Origin: Candidatus Poribacteria bacterium | GTDB lineage: Bacteria > Poribacteria > WGA-4E > WGA-3G | NCBI GenBank assembly: GCA_007571305.1 | Contig: RKRR01000112.1 | Location: 1-62,223 of the forward strand | Reading direction: 5' to 3' | Length of the DNA: 62,223 nt | Shown: one piece after another, positions 24,915 to 34,634 of the stretch | Numbering within the stretch: position 1 is the stretch's first letter | Layout: every line of letters starts with the position of its first letter | Made by a program: the position numbers and the translations under genes | Notes under the pieces: generated by a model | The model's input: the letters and a program-made list of their open reading frames with translations, nothing else | Told to the model about the DNA's origin: nothing | Database searches by the model: none

Positions 24915-27401
24915 ATGAAACGTAAGGGAACATGGATACTTTGCCTATTAATTGCTTGGTGCGGACAAGGGCACGCTATGTCCAACACCCTTGAGAAGTT
25001 ACGGGATCCTGATAGACATATTGACATGGACATCATTAATGACCTTTATCTTATGGGAGATGATGCACTTCCGTTCCTGGTACAAACCCTTACGGATGAA
25101 GAGCCGGATGTCCGTTTAAAAGTGGTATCCCTTTTAACGGACTACTACTTTGATCCCGATGCTTTATCAGCACTTACAGTAATTTTTTTACACGATACCG
25201 ACGATCGAGTCCGTAGCATGGCAGCATACGGAATCGCTAGTATTGATATCGAATATGCAAATAAACTAATGGGAAAGCACCTCAATGCGGGGGGAGAAAC
25301 GCAGGAAATCGTCATGGATGTACTTTCAAAATATGGAGATGAACGCGTCATTTCAAAACTTGTTGAGAGGTTGGAAGATCCGAAAGCACATCCAGAGGTA
25401 CGGAGGCATACAGCGTATGCCCTGGTGGATTTCTTCAAAGACAAACGGGCTGTCCCAATTCTACTTGATATGATCGATTATCCTGAAATTATCGAACCTA
25501 AGGCACTAGCGGAAGTGTTAGAAAGATTGGCGCGTATCGATGATGAACGGGTTATTCCAGTATTATTGAATCTGCCTGACTCAGCAATAGGATATATTGA
25601 TCATATTCTGCCGCAATTTGGGAATCTAATCGTCCCGCTACTTTGGGAAAAGCTAGCACAAACTGAATTAGAATCTGTTCGAAAGGACATTTTGAGAATA
25701 TTAAAAAATATACGTGATCCAGCCGCCGCCGCCTTTTACGGACATGCGTACCTCGAAACAGAAGATCCTGAACTCCGATATAGACTGATATTTGCTTTAA
25801 CGAATATGGGAGCAGAAGGATTTAGAACTCTGTTAGATATTGTCCGGCAAGAACCCAATTCGGAGGTATTGAGGGCTTTAACCCGTTATAACAGTTCAGC
25901 AGCAGTTGATACAGTTGCGGCGTTTGCATTGGACAGATCATTCCCGCTTCGCGAGGAGGCCATTAATACACTTGCATCGTTTGGGCAGCTACGGAGAAAA
26001 GAGGTATCTAAATACATACCGCAATTACTTGCCGATCCTAACCCAAAGGTGAAACTTCTTACCATGCGCCTGATCATACGGGGGAGACTGCCTGCGTTTT
26101 TTCCCGCCTTGGAAGCCCTTAGGCAAGATACTGACGAGAATATTCGGAATGCTGCAGACATCACTGCATGTATTCTATCAGGTGAAGCACTCTTGAAATT
26201 GGAAGTTGGAACTGACCGACAGCAATATGATTATGGACAACCTATAATGTTGAATTATCGCCTTAGGAATGTTAGCAACTATCCGATCAAGATCGCCAGG
26301 GTGCCCGAAGCTCATCTAAGGGAGTACCTGCGTATTCAGCAACCTGATGGCACCACAGCAAGAGCAAGGATAAGCGCTAGCTTCTTTTCTCCAAAATTCG
26401 AAGACTACAGAACGCTACATCCCGGGGATGAATTGACTGGCACAATTTCCATAATTTCCATATCCGAAGAAAGAGAAACATACTGGCTTCATCAATCTGG
26501 AAAGTACACCGTGGATTTACACATATATTCATGGGGAAGTGGTCTCGAACATGGTTTTTTGGCGTGGCCCGATTCGATTACTTCTACATTTGATTTTAAT
26601 ATTAAACCACCGACAATAGATCATCTTGACGCAATTCTTACTCGTACAGATGTTGTGGACTCCCGGAAGACCTATCATCAACTCTCTGAATTAAAAAAAT
26701 CTGGCATATTCCCGGTCCTTGAAACACCGGTATTATCATACAGTCAGTCTTGGATCCCAGATCCGTTGGAGCCAGATTTCCTGAATCTTTCAAACACTGA
26801 ATTAATCTCGAAAGGTATTAAAATGTTACCCTATGAAAGCGGCATAAAGTTATTAACCGCGATAGGAGACGCACAAGCAATTGAGGCACTGCGACAAACC
26901 GTTTTCAAAAGAGAAGTGAAAATCGGAGATACCCCACAAATCAGAGTATCCACAGATGCCGCATTTGCCCTTCAACAACTTGGAGATAACATCCCTATTA
27001 AATGGTGTAGGGAATTTGCACAGCGAAGACTCCGACATTGGAAAAAAAGTGAGCGCGTGAAAGGTGCCGAAATCCTTCTGGCCCTACAGCGACTTCCGAT
27101 CAGGGACCATTGGCATTGGGATCCTCCAACATGTTTGACATCCAATAAATTTTATTCTGAAAATGATTCTCCATCTCTTGCTGCAAATTGGGAAGATATC
27201 ATTGAAAAAGCAGCGACTCTTCCCGGTCTGAAGTCCCTATTGGAACATGACATTCCTATCGTCAGGCGCGCTGCAGCTTATGAACTCGCATATCTTGGGG
27301 ATCCTTCGGGTATTTCTATGATTGAACCAGATTTGTATGCAAATGATGCTGCCACTCGTGGTCGCGCTGGGTTCCTAATTGGAAAGTTCCAGTCTCAATA
27401 G
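24915..27401 (+). CDS. Secreted HEAT-repeat protein with Ig-like middle domain
   Basis: An 828-residue exported protein. The signal peptide is at residues 1-22 (ILCLLIAWCGQGHA). Residues 25-420 are stacked HEAT-like helical repeats (for example DEEPDVRLKVVSLL, DTDDRVRSMAAYGIASI and DPKAHPEVRRHTAYAL). Residues 425-560 look like a beta-sandwich or Ig-like domain with YDYGQPIMLNYRLRNVSNYP. More HEAT-like repeats end the protein. HEAT repeats bind partners; no catalytic motif is visible. It is a single gene, with a modest AAGGAAAAGG ribosome region. Confidence 0.7.
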   Translation: MKRKGTWILCLLIAWCGQGHAMSNTLEKLRDPDRHIDMDIINDLYLMGDDALPFLVQTLTDEEPDVRLKVVSLLTDYYFDPDALSALTVIFLHDTDDRVRSMAAYGIASIDIEYANKLMGKHLNAGGETQEIVMDVLSKYGDERVISKLVERLEDPKAHPEVRRHTAYALVDFFKDKRAVPILLDMIDYPEIIEPKALAEVLERLARIDDERVIPVLLNLPDSAIGYIDHILPQFGNLIVPLLWEKLAQTELESVRKDILRILKNIRDPAAAAFYGHAYLETEDPELRYRLIFALTNMGAEGFRTLLDIVRQEPNSEVLRALTRYNSSAAVDTVAAFALDRSFPLREEAINTLASFGQLRRKEVSKYIPQLLADPNPKVKLLTMRLIIRGRLPAFFPALEALRQDTDENIRNAADITACILSGEALLKLEVGTDRQQYDYGQPIMLNYRLRNVSNYPIKIARVPEAHLREYLRIQQPDGTTARARISASFFSPKFEDYRTLHPGDELTGTISIISISEERETYWLHQSGKYTVDLHIYSWGSGLEHGFLAWPDSITSTFDFNIKPPTIDHLDAILTRTDVVDSRKTYHQLSELKKSGIFPVLETPVLSYSQSWIPDPLEPDFLNLSNTELISKGIKMLPYESGIKLLTAIGDAQAIEALRQTVFKREVKIGDTPQIRVSTDAAFALQQLGDNIPIKWCREFAQRRLRHWKKSERVKGAEILLALQRLPIRDHWHWDPPTCLTSNKFYSENDSPSLAANWEDIIEKAATLPGLKSLLEHDIPIVRRAAAYELAYLGDPSGISMIEPDLYANDAATRGRAGFLIGKFQSQ

Positions 27402-27485
27402 AAGATATGCTCTTGTAAGACATGAAAATGCTGATGCATTGGTTGTCTTTCTTTCATCAGTTGTAAGGGGATCCAAGGAAACTCT

Positions 27486-30398
27486 ATGAGCCAGCAACAC
27501 ACGAACAGCGAAGATACCATCACCACCTTATTCGTTGAAATCCTGATGCCGATGAGTGCGACGTGGAATATCTACGAACAAACAACAAGACCTCTCGTCG
27601 AAAACCAAAGAAGACCCGATGTCCTCATCCGCACAGTGGAACGATATCCGATAGCAGTTGAAGTAAAAATTGACTACAAGAACAGCCTCAATAAAACTGG
27701 CGAAAAACAGGCACGCGAACATTATTTGGGCAAGACTCTCCGCACGACTTTTGAAACAATTGCCAGTGCAATCGTTATCCGTCTTCCGCACAGATTCCGC
27801 ACAATGCCGCGCGACGAAATCCGCGGGAATTTAGAAGCGTCACATGATTTCGCTTATGCGCTGCTCAGCATTGACGAACCCTACAGATTCCCCAAAAAAG
27901 GATGGCTTCAAGGCAGCATCGCCGACATCGCCACCGCTATCCGTATTGGTGCAACACCCATCACCAAAATTGAATCAGCCGCTGAGGTATTGGAGAACGG
28001 TATTCATCGCGCTGCTGTCATCGTCAATGGTGCAATTCAACACAGACCGCATATCGGTAAAAAGATAGGCAAACTCCTCGTCCAAGAACCCGGCGAACAG
28101 ACAACACAGATGGCAATGCTGATTATCAGCAACGCCCTCGTATTTCAGAGTGCCCTTGCACGCAAGCCAGATTTGGAAACCGTTCCATCACTCAGTGAAC
28201 TCACCACTGATTACGGACAACTTGATTCAGACGAGGTCCTCCGCGCATGGAGAGACATCCAAAAGGTTAACTATGCTCCAATTTTCAACGTTGCCTACAA
28301 TCTTGTTGAAACACTTGCTGCCGATGATAAATTGGTTGGCGAAGTGTTGAGTGTGCTACGCGATACCGCACGCGAGTTGGAGAAGATGGGCCTCGCCCAA
28401 GAACATGAACTCGCAGGCATCGTCTTCCAGAAACTCATTGACAATCGGAAAATTCTCAAGGCGAACTATACCCGCCCTGAATCTTCAGCACTGCTCTGTG
28501 CCCTCGCGTTACCGGAACTCAAAACATATCCGAAAAAACTGAAAATCGCGGATTTTGCCTGTGGCACGGGTTCACTTCTCAACGGTGTTTATCAACGTCT
28601 GCTGATGCTTTATGAACAAGCGGGTGGTAAAGGCGAAACCATCCATCAATATATGATGGAGCATAATCTCGTCGGATGTGACATTCTGCCGAATGCAGCG
28701 CATCTAACAGCTTCTATCATGGCAAGTACCTATCCCGATGTGCGAATCGGTGGGACGCGTATCCACACAATGCCGTATGGCACACAACGTGGGGATGGTC
28801 TTTATGCCATCGGTGCCCTTAATCTCCTCAGCGATCCAGCAGGGACGCTTCCATTGCGTATTGGAACAGCAGAAACCGCTACTGGTCAAGGCACTGAAAA
28901 GACGGATTTCCGAGATGCTTTCAGGCATGGCGAATTTGACATCGTTATTCAGAACCCACCCTATACCCGCAGTGGTGCTGACGGAAATTCTAACGTCCCG
29001 AAGAACATTTTTGGGGATAAAAAGGTAGCAGATGCAATGCGGGCATCGCGGAAGGCACAGAACTCTCGACTGCGAGGCAATAACCCTGGCCTCGGCACCG
29101 ACTTTGTGGACCTGGCGGACAGAATGCTGAAACGGAACGGTAAAATGGCATTTGTGTTACCAATCACCGCGATTACAGGCAACAGCTGGTACAAAGTTCG
29201 ACGATTATGGGCAGAAGAGTACAGAGATGTTGTTATCATCACGATCGCACATGCAGACGTTGAGGAATGTGCGTTTTCCGCAGATACAGGGATGGCAGAA
29301 TGTCTCATCGTCGCGACAAAAGGGAAAGGTAAAAACACAGGGAGCGGGACGTTTATCTGTCTCACGCGATGTCCTAACGGTGAACTGGAAGCATTAGGAG
29401 TCGCAAAGGCATTCCGACGATTAAAAAGTATCCGGCAGCTTGATGATGATACACTGAGCGGCGGTGATTCCCTACGGATAGGTGAGGAAACACTTGGATA
29501 TATCATTTCCGCGCCTATTATTCAAGGAGATGCAGGCTGGCCCCTCTCTCGCGTTAAAAATATGAGTATTGTCCAAACTGCACACGCTCTAGCGAACGGA
29601 GTCATACGTATTCCACGGCAGACCTCAGACATTCAGCTCACTGTGTCTCCCGTGTCGGAGATCGCTACACTCGGAATTGGGACGAAGGATATAAGAGGAG
29701 GCGGTGGTAGAGGAGCTTTTGACGTGGAAGAAGGCTGTCCCGAAACCGCCATATATCCATGCTTATGGCATTTGGATTCGGACTCCAATACGCAGCGCGC
29801 AATGCTTGTCACACCGAATGCTCACGCGCGCCCACGTCCACATTCTACTGAAAAAGTTCAAAAAATTATGAGGTTGAACGGACGTGTGCATTACAATATG
29901 GAATTACAGTTTAACGCGAATTCGTTGGCAGTAATGTTTACTGAACAAGATGTTATCGGTGTAAATAAACTTCCAAATGTTGTCTTTGATAGCACAGCTC
30001 ACGAATATGCATGGACTTTGTGGTGCAATGCAACGTTTGGTCTCCTCTGCCATTATTATCAGAGCGGTAAGCAGCAGCAAGGGAGGGGAGTCCTGAGTCG
30101 CGCCACTTTCGATGCGATGCCCACGTTGGATGTCCGTCAACTCTCCAATGAGGCACTGACCACTGCAGAACGGATTTTCAATGAACTGAAGGATCAAAAG
30201 ATGTTGCCGTTCAACCAAATGGATGAGGACCCAGTACGTCATGAATTGGATCGGTTGTTATTATCGGAAGTGTTGGGTATCACGGAGACAGAGCGTCCGG
30301 ATGTGCATGAAGGACTTGCATTGCTTCGGAAGATGTTGTGCCAAGAGCCGAGCATCCACGGTGGCAAGAAATCGAGGGTTAAATTGGATACTGCTTAG
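27486..30398 (+). CDS. Fused restriction nuclease/N6-adenine methyltransferase (type IIG-like)
   Basis: A 970-residue protein. The N-terminus carries a PD-(D/E)XK-like core, with D45 in RRPDVLI and E59/K61 in AVEVKID. The middle is an N6-methylase of the HsdM type: YTRPESSALL, motif I FACGTGS (about 357-363) and motif IV NPPY (490-493). The C-terminal 300 residues probably hold target recognition. A single chain with both activities would resemble type IIG or LlaGI-like enzymes. No separate specificity subunit or helicase is next to it. The ATG at 27486 follows AAGGAAAC. BREX PglX is an alternative, but the gene has no BREX partners. Confidence 0.75.
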   Translation: MSQQHTNSEDTITTLFVEILMPMSATWNIYEQTTRPLVENQRRPDVLIRTVERYPIAVEVKIDYKNSLNKTGEKQAREHYLGKTLRTTFETIASAIVIRLPHRFRTMPRDEIRGNLEASHDFAYALLSIDEPYRFPKKGWLQGSIADIATAIRIGATPITKIESAAEVLENGIHRAAVIVNGAIQHRPHIGKKIGKLLVQEPGEQTTQMAMLIISNALVFQSALARKPDLETVPSLSELTTDYGQLDSDEVLRAWRDIQKVNYAPIFNVAYNLVETLAADDKLVGEVLSVLRDTARELEKMGLAQEHELAGIVFQKLIDNRKILKANYTRPESSALLCALALPELKTYPKKLKIADFACGTGSLLNGVYQRLLMLYEQAGGKGETIHQYMMEHNLVGCDILPNAAHLTASIMASTYPDVRIGGTRIHTMPYGTQRGDGLYAIGALNLLSDPAGTLPLRIGTAETATGQGTEKTDFRDAFRHGEFDIVIQNPPYTRSGADGNSNVPKNIFGDKKVADAMRASRKAQNSRLRGNNPGLGTDFVDLADRMLKRNGKMAFVLPITAITGNSWYKVRRLWAEEYRDVVIITIAHADVEECAFSADTGMAECLIVATKGKGKNTGSGTFICLTRCPNGELEALGVAKAFRRLKSIRQLDDDTLSGGDSLRIGEETLGYIISAPIIQGDAGWPLSRVKNMSIVQTAHALANGVIRIPRQTSDIQLTVSPVSEIATLGIGTKDIRGGGGRGAFDVEEGCPETAIYPCLWHLDSDSNTQRAMLVTPNAHARPRPHSTEKVQKIMRLNGRVHYNMELQFNANSLAVMFTEQDVIGVNKLPNVVFDSTAHEYAWTLWCNATFGLLCHYYQSGKQQQGRGVLSRATFDAMPTLDVRQLSNEALTTAERIFNELKDQKMLPFNQMDEDPVRHELDRLLLSEVLGITETERPDVHEGLALLRKMLCQEPSIHGGKKSRVKLDTA

Positions 30399-30584
30399 TT
30401 TTGTAAGGGAGAACGTCTATGGAACTGTAGCTACGCCAGAACCAAAGTTCGATAAAAAGTGGATTTCTCGTTATATCTATGGTATACTGGAATTGAGGAC
30501 TAATCCTTTTGTGCGTTCTACCAGCCTTAGAGAATCTGCCTTGTTTAGAATATTGTAGCGCAAGTGACACTGACATAGGAATTT

Positions 30585-31205
30585 ATGCCATCACCTCACT
30601 ATAATGACAATGTGTTTATCAATTGTCCATTTGATTCAGTTTACAAACCCTTATTTAATGCAATGATATTTACAGTCTACGATTGTGGTTTCATCCCACG
30701 CTGTGCGCTTGAGGAAGACGATGCAAGCGAAGTGCGGATTGATAAGATTTATAGCATAATTGCGGGCTGCCGTTATGGAATCCATGATATATCCAGAACG
30801 GAATTAGATAGGGATTCAGGTCTTCCGCGATTTAATATGCCACTGGAATTAGGAATTTTTCTCGGGGCAAAGAGATTTGGGGTAGAAGAACAGAAAAGGA
30901 AAAAATGTCTCGTGTTGGATAGAGAGCAGTATCGGTATCAACAATTTATTTCTGATATTGCTGGTCAGGCTATTCGGGCGCATAACGATACTCCTGAAAT
31001 TGTTGTAAAAAGTGTCCGCAATTGGCTCCGCACTGCATCAAGACGTGAGACGATTCCGAGTGGAGGTATCATTTGGGAGCGTTACCAAGATTTTAAAAGG
31101 GATTTGCCCCAAATAGCGCAAGAGGGTCGACTAATAGCTGAAGAATTGATATTTAACGATTATACTTGGATAGTTGCACAATGGTTGGAAATTAAGAGTG
31201 GTTAA
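30585..31205 (+). CDS. TIR-like/nucleoside-deoxyribosyltransferase-like protein
   Basis: A 206-residue protein I recognise only by fold-type. VFINCPFD (10-17), a GFIPRCALE strand, YGIHDISR (64-71), and RFNMPLELG (82-90) with E88 resemble the nucleotide-binding core of nucleoside 2-deoxyribosyltransferases and TIR-like NAD-cleaving domains. A helical C-terminal third follows. The likely role is nucleotide cleavage or sensing in a defence context, by inference from position behind the methylase gene. The ATG at 30585 has AGGAA eight bases upstream. Confidence 0.55.
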   Translation: MPSPHYNDNVFINCPFDSVYKPLFNAMIFTVYDCGFIPRCALEEDDASEVRIDKIYSIIAGCRYGIHDISRTELDRDSGLPRFNMPLELGIFLGAKRFGVEEQKRKKCLVLDREQYRYQQFISDIAGQAIRAHNDTPEIVVKSVRNWLRTASRRETIPSGGIIWERYQDFKRDLPQIAQEGRLIAEELIFNDYTWIVAQWLEIKSG

Positions 31206-31238
31206 TCATGGTGCGGCATAGTTAAGGAGGTGGTGAAA

Positions 31239-31502
31239 GTGGCAAGAAGAAGAACCATCAAATTTCCCGCTAAGCGAGGGAAGCTCACAAAAAACCAGGT
31301 TAAACGAGCCGTAGAAAAGGTTATTTACGGCAAAGAAGGTGGCAGGAAAACGGCATCCTCAAAAGGGCAAAAATCGCAGGTGACAACTTTCAAAGTTGGT
31401 CGCGATGCTCGGACGGGCAGATTTATAACTCGTAAAGAAGCCGAACGCCGGAAGTCAACAGCCATTGTTGAAACTATCACAGTGCCCCAAAAAAGGAAAT
31501 AG
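31239..31502 (+). CDS. Small basic protein, possible antitoxin
   Basis: An 87-residue protein rich in K and R, ending in VGRDARTGRFITRKEAERR, then STAIVETI. Similar short tails (GRDAKTGRF...EA.R.P.TTVVET) occur in small proteins I remember from toxin-antitoxin or unknown loci. I choose GTG 31239, with AAGGAGGT nine bases upstream, over GTG 31230, which overlaps the ribosome site. It could bind DNA or RNA through its basic half. The function is unknown. Confidence 0.55.
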   Translation: MARRRTIKFPAKRGKLTKNQVKRAVEKVIYGKEGGRKTASSKGQKSQVTTFKVGRDARTGRFITRKEAERRKSTAIVETITVPQKRK

Positions 31503-31618
31503 TTTTTACAAATAGCGGCGAGCGATTGCTGCTTGTCTGATTTAAACGCTCTCAAGATTTCGCGTCTTGTGGCGCGTTTAATCATTTTCATTCAAAAGGG
31601 GTTGAAGAGTAAAACAAT

Positions 31619-32562
31619 ATGAAAATCTATGAACTTTTTTCAAAACGACAGAAACGGCTTCTGGGTGAAGTTCCTGACATTTACCAATACAAAACTATTC
31701 CACACGAATTGCGGGTTCAGATTGTCCATATTTGGCGAGCAGTTTTAAGAGATAGAAACACTGGTGGTGATGCTAAGCAAGTATATGAACTTCTGCATCA
31801 AACACTGTGCTATGAGTATGGCAAGTTCACACTCGAGCAGAGAGATGATTCTGGTTATCATCGGATACGTAATGATTCCTACGATGTTACTACAGTTATC
31901 GATTTTTCCTTGGTACAGATGATATAGACAGGGCTATTGATGTCATTGAGCTTTCATTCCGATTTATAGATCGGGATATCCGCCATAATCGTCAGGGGTA
32001 TTTTAGCCCTGATGTTTCACCTGACGAAGCGATTAATGAACTAAATTACCGATTTCGCGAACATGGTGTAGGGTATCATTACAAATCTGGGCAAATAATA
32101 AAAATAGATTCCCAACTTACCCATTCTGAAGTGGTAAAGCCTGCTTTGAGTTTTCTTGCCGATCCGATCTATAAAGGGGCAAATGAGGAATTCCTGAATG
32201 CACACGAACATTATCGGCACGGAAGATACAAGGAGTGTCTGAATGACTGCCTCAAAGCATTTGAGAGTTGTCTGAAAGCAATTTGTGAAAAGAGAAGATG
32301 GAACGATAATAAAAAAGATACCGCTAACCGTCTCATTGCGATTGTATTCGACAGTGGACTAATTCCATCGCTCATGCAATCGCACTTCTCGGCATTGAGA
32401 AGCACACTGGAGTCTGGTGTTCCAACTATCCGCAACGATCAGTCTGGGCACGGGCAAGGATCAGAAAAGGTTGTCGTTCCGGAGTATATAGCCTCATACA
32501 TTCTGCATTTGACTGCATCAAATATTCTCCTATTGGCAAAAGCCTACGAAAAGATAAAATAG
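31619..32562 (+). pseudogene. Frameshifted STM4504/CBY_0614 (AbiJ-like) gene
   Basis: Two reading frames form one gene. The first (31619-31927) reads IYELFSKRQKRLLGEVPDIY and ends VIDFSLVQMI. The second runs in the minus-one frame to 32562 and begins with the natural continuation FFLGTDDIDRAIDVIELSF. The join is a run of five T near 31907; six T would restore one 314-residue protein. The second part ends in a helical domain (YKECLNDCLKAFESCLKAIC) typical of abortive-infection-type STM4504/CBY_0614 proteins. It is either a real loss-of-function mutation or a homopolymer sequencing error. Confidence 0.65.
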
Positions 32563-32669
32563 AAAACTGCCCCTACCCGGATTGTATAGAGTGTGCAGTT
32601 AATGCGATATAAACTTTTAGAAATGGTATTGGGAGTCGTTGGGTACAGAGTCTGGTGCTTCATCAAAGA

Positions 32670-33028
32670 TTAAGAATTCGGTAGAAACCTCGTGCGGATG
32701 CGGTTTTCGTCAACAACGGAAAAACAGTTTACCCAATCCTTTTGACTTTCTATAGCCCCAACTATACTTTGTGCGATGCCTGACGGTGAGTCCGGCGGAA
32801 GTCGAAATAGTATTATCCCAAAAGGGGCACCAAGTCCTAATCGAAAAACTAATTCCCCAAAATCAGTATCAAATGTGATGAGGGTCCGCTTCTGGGTTGT
32901 AGCAAGAGAAAGGACCTCTCGGTCTCTGATGCCGGGTGCCACTTTTCCTACCCAGATCGCGTCGTGTCCGCGAGAATAAATAAATTCCACGACTAAACGA
33001 GGAATATTTCATCTGCTAATAGACGCAT
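32670..33028 (-). pseudogene. DUF5615 PIN-like toxin, frameshifted near its N-terminus
   Basis: From 32990 down, the protein is the DUF5615 (Mut7-C/PIN-like) family: EFIYSRGHDAIWVGK, RDREVLSLATTQKRTLITFDTDFGEL. The family start is found upstream at ATG 33028 (MRLLADE) but in another frame. Adding one A in the run at 33007-33009 makes the sequence read LLADENIPRLVVEF, the family consensus. Its start overlaps the end of the DUF433 gene by 20 bases, the usual arrangement. So this is a broken (or mis-sequenced) toxin gene of a type II module. Confidence 0.75.
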
Positions 33029-33284
33029 CAGCCAATTTCATAGGGTGTTGATAGTCTTTTTGCGTATGTAACACCGCGCTTGCATACGCAAGACAGGCAT
33101 GAATATCCTCTTGCATAATGTGAGGATAGTTCTCGAGAATCTCTGCCTCAGTCCAGCCGTGTCCCAATAAGCCAACGATGAATTCAACGGCTAACCGTGT
33201 GCCTTTAATCACAGGTTTTCCTGTGAGAATATTCTCGTCACACACGATCCGTTCTGCTAATGTATGAGGGATATGACCTTGCAT
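33009..33284 (-). CDS. DUF433 antitoxin
   Basis: A 91-residue helix-turn-helix protein: RIVCDENILTGKPVIKGTRL, FIVGLLGHGWTEAEILENYP and IHACLAYASAVL are characteristic. DUF433 proteins pair with DUF5615 PIN-like toxins (also called VapB-like antitoxins) and probably repress their own promoter. The cognate toxin gene overlaps the 3' end but is frameshifted. A consensus promoter lies at 33422-33450 on the minus strand. Confidence 0.88.
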   Translation of the reverse strand: MQGHIPHTLAERIVCDENILTGKPVIKGTRLAVEFIVGLLGHGWTEAEILENYPHIMQEDIHACLAYASAVLHTQKDYQHPMKLADASISR

Positions 33285-33421
33285 AACGTTTCCTGCCTTC
33301 CGTGCTATTAATATTAAAACTGTGTGCAGCGACGATCATTTCTGCCGGACCACAAGGCAGTATTAACAATAAATAGATGAGCGCTCGCTGCTCTGCTTCT
33401 ACCGCATCAATAGATATTTCT

Positions 33422-33450
33422 ATTATACGACACTTCCCCATGAATGTCAA
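33422..33450 (-). promoter_or_regulatory. Consensus promoter of the DUF433/DUF5615 module
   Basis: Minus strand: TTGACA (33450-33445), 17-base spacer, TATAAT (33427-33422). Both hexamers are perfect. The leader to the ATG at 33284 is about 130 bases. Confidence 0.65.
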
Positions 33451-33479
33451 ACGAAGCATGGAAGAAAACTGAAAATTTC

Positions 33480-33508
33480 TTGACATTTCTTCCAACCTCT
33501 ACTACAAT
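33480..33508 (+). promoter_or_regulatory. Promoter of the oxidoreductase gene at 33546
   Basis: TTGACA (33480-33485), 17-base spacer, TACAAT (33503-33508), 37 bases before the ATG. It is back-to-back with the antitoxin promoter, 29 bases away. Confidence 0.65.
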
Positions 33509-33545
33509 GGAGAACGCCACATAAAAAATGGAAGGAGCAGAATAA

Positions 33546-34583
33546 ATGGCACAAGATACAATTCGAGTCGGTGTTATTGGTGCGGGCGGTAACACAACCT
33601 CACGGCATATTCCGGGACTCCAAGCAATTGATGGCGTTGAGATCGTCGGAGTCTGCAATCGGAGCCAAGAATCTTCACAACGGGTAGCGGATCAGTTCGG
33701 TATCCCGAAAACCTACGGTAATTGGCAAGACGCTATTGCCGATATGGACACCAATGCGATTGTCATCGGGACATGGCCCTATATGCACTGCCGCGCGACA
33801 ATAGCAGCACTTGAAGCCGATAAGCACGTAATGTGTGAGGCACGGATGGCAATGAACGCCAGAGAAGCCCATAAGATGCGAGAAGTATCGCGTCAGAAGA
33901 CACATCTCATCGCGCAGATCGTCCCTTCGCCGATGACGTTGCGAGTCGATAACACCATAAAACGCCTCATCGCCGATGGATATATCGGGGAGGTGCTTGC
34001 CGTGGAAGCACGAGCAGGCGGAGCATTTCTGGACAGCGAGGCACCCCTCCAATGGCGACAGGATTTTGATCTCAGTGGTCTTAACATCATGAGTATGGGG
34101 ATCTGGTACGAAGCGTTGATCCGTTGGGTCGGAGAAGCTACGCGAATTATAGCGATGGGCAAAACCTTCGTCAAGATGCGTCCAGATGCTGATGGTGTAA
34201 TGCGCTCGGTACGGATTCCTGAACATATCGATGTCATTGGGGATCTTGAGTGCGGTGCACAACTCCATATACAGGTTTCTAACGTTGCAGGGTTAGCGGG
34301 GGCACCGGAGGTTTATGTCTTCGGTAGCAATGGGACTCTGCGTTTTTCGGGGAATCGGCTTTACGGTGGACAACAAGGCGACACTGAACTGACCGAAATA
34401 GACATTCCTGATTCAGAGGCTGGTGAGTGGAGAGTGGAAGAAGAATTTGTGAACGCTATCCGTGGCGAAGAGGTCATCACGCATACCGACTTTGAGACAG
34501 GTGTGAAGTATATGGAGTTCACAGAGGCGGTCACGCTGAGTATGCAATCGGGGACATCCATTACTTTGCCGCTTCATATTTAG
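33546..34583 (+). CDS. Gfo/Idh/MocA family oxidoreductase
   Basis: A 345-residue NAD(P)-dependent enzyme. The N-terminal Rossmann motif is VGVIGAGGNTTSRHIPG. In the place of the family EKP motif this protein has CEARMAM, so the catalytic-region lysine is absent at that position. The C-terminal domain is complete (SGLNIMSMGIWYEALIRWVG). AAGGAG precedes ATG 33546 and a good promoter lies just upstream. It is separated by 51 bases from the ferritin-like gene downstream. The substrate is unknown. Confidence 0.85.
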   Translation: MAQDTIRVGVIGAGGNTTSRHIPGLQAIDGVEIVGVCNRSQESSQRVADQFGIPKTYGNWQDAIADMDTNAIVIGTWPYMHCRATIAALEADKHVMCEARMAMNAREAHKMREVSRQKTHLIAQIVPSPMTLRVDNTIKRLIADGYIGEVLAVEARAGGAFLDSEAPLQWRQDFDLSGLNIMSMGIWYEALIRWVGEATRIIAMGKTFVKMRPDADGVMRSVRIPEHIDVIGDLECGAQLHIQVSNVAGLAGAPEVYVFGSNGTLRFSGNRLYGGQQGDTELTEIDIPDSEAGEWRVEEEFVNAIRGEEVITHTDFETGVKYMEFTEAVTLSMQSGTSITLPLHI

Positions 34584-34634
34584 AAACAGATGCGACACAG
34601 CGGCGTGTGTCTGCTGCCCTGAAAGGAGAGACTT

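Noticed and set aside
28961..29506. A 181-codon minus-strand frame
   Set aside because: It is antisense to the methylase domain.
33675..34268. A 197-codon minus-strand frame
   Set aside because: It is antisense to a well-supported oxidoreductase gene and has no recognisable motif.
34596..34613. Hairpin GACACA/TGTGTC after the oxidoreductase gene as a terminator
   Set aside because: It has no T run and a short stem, so it is not a convincing terminator.
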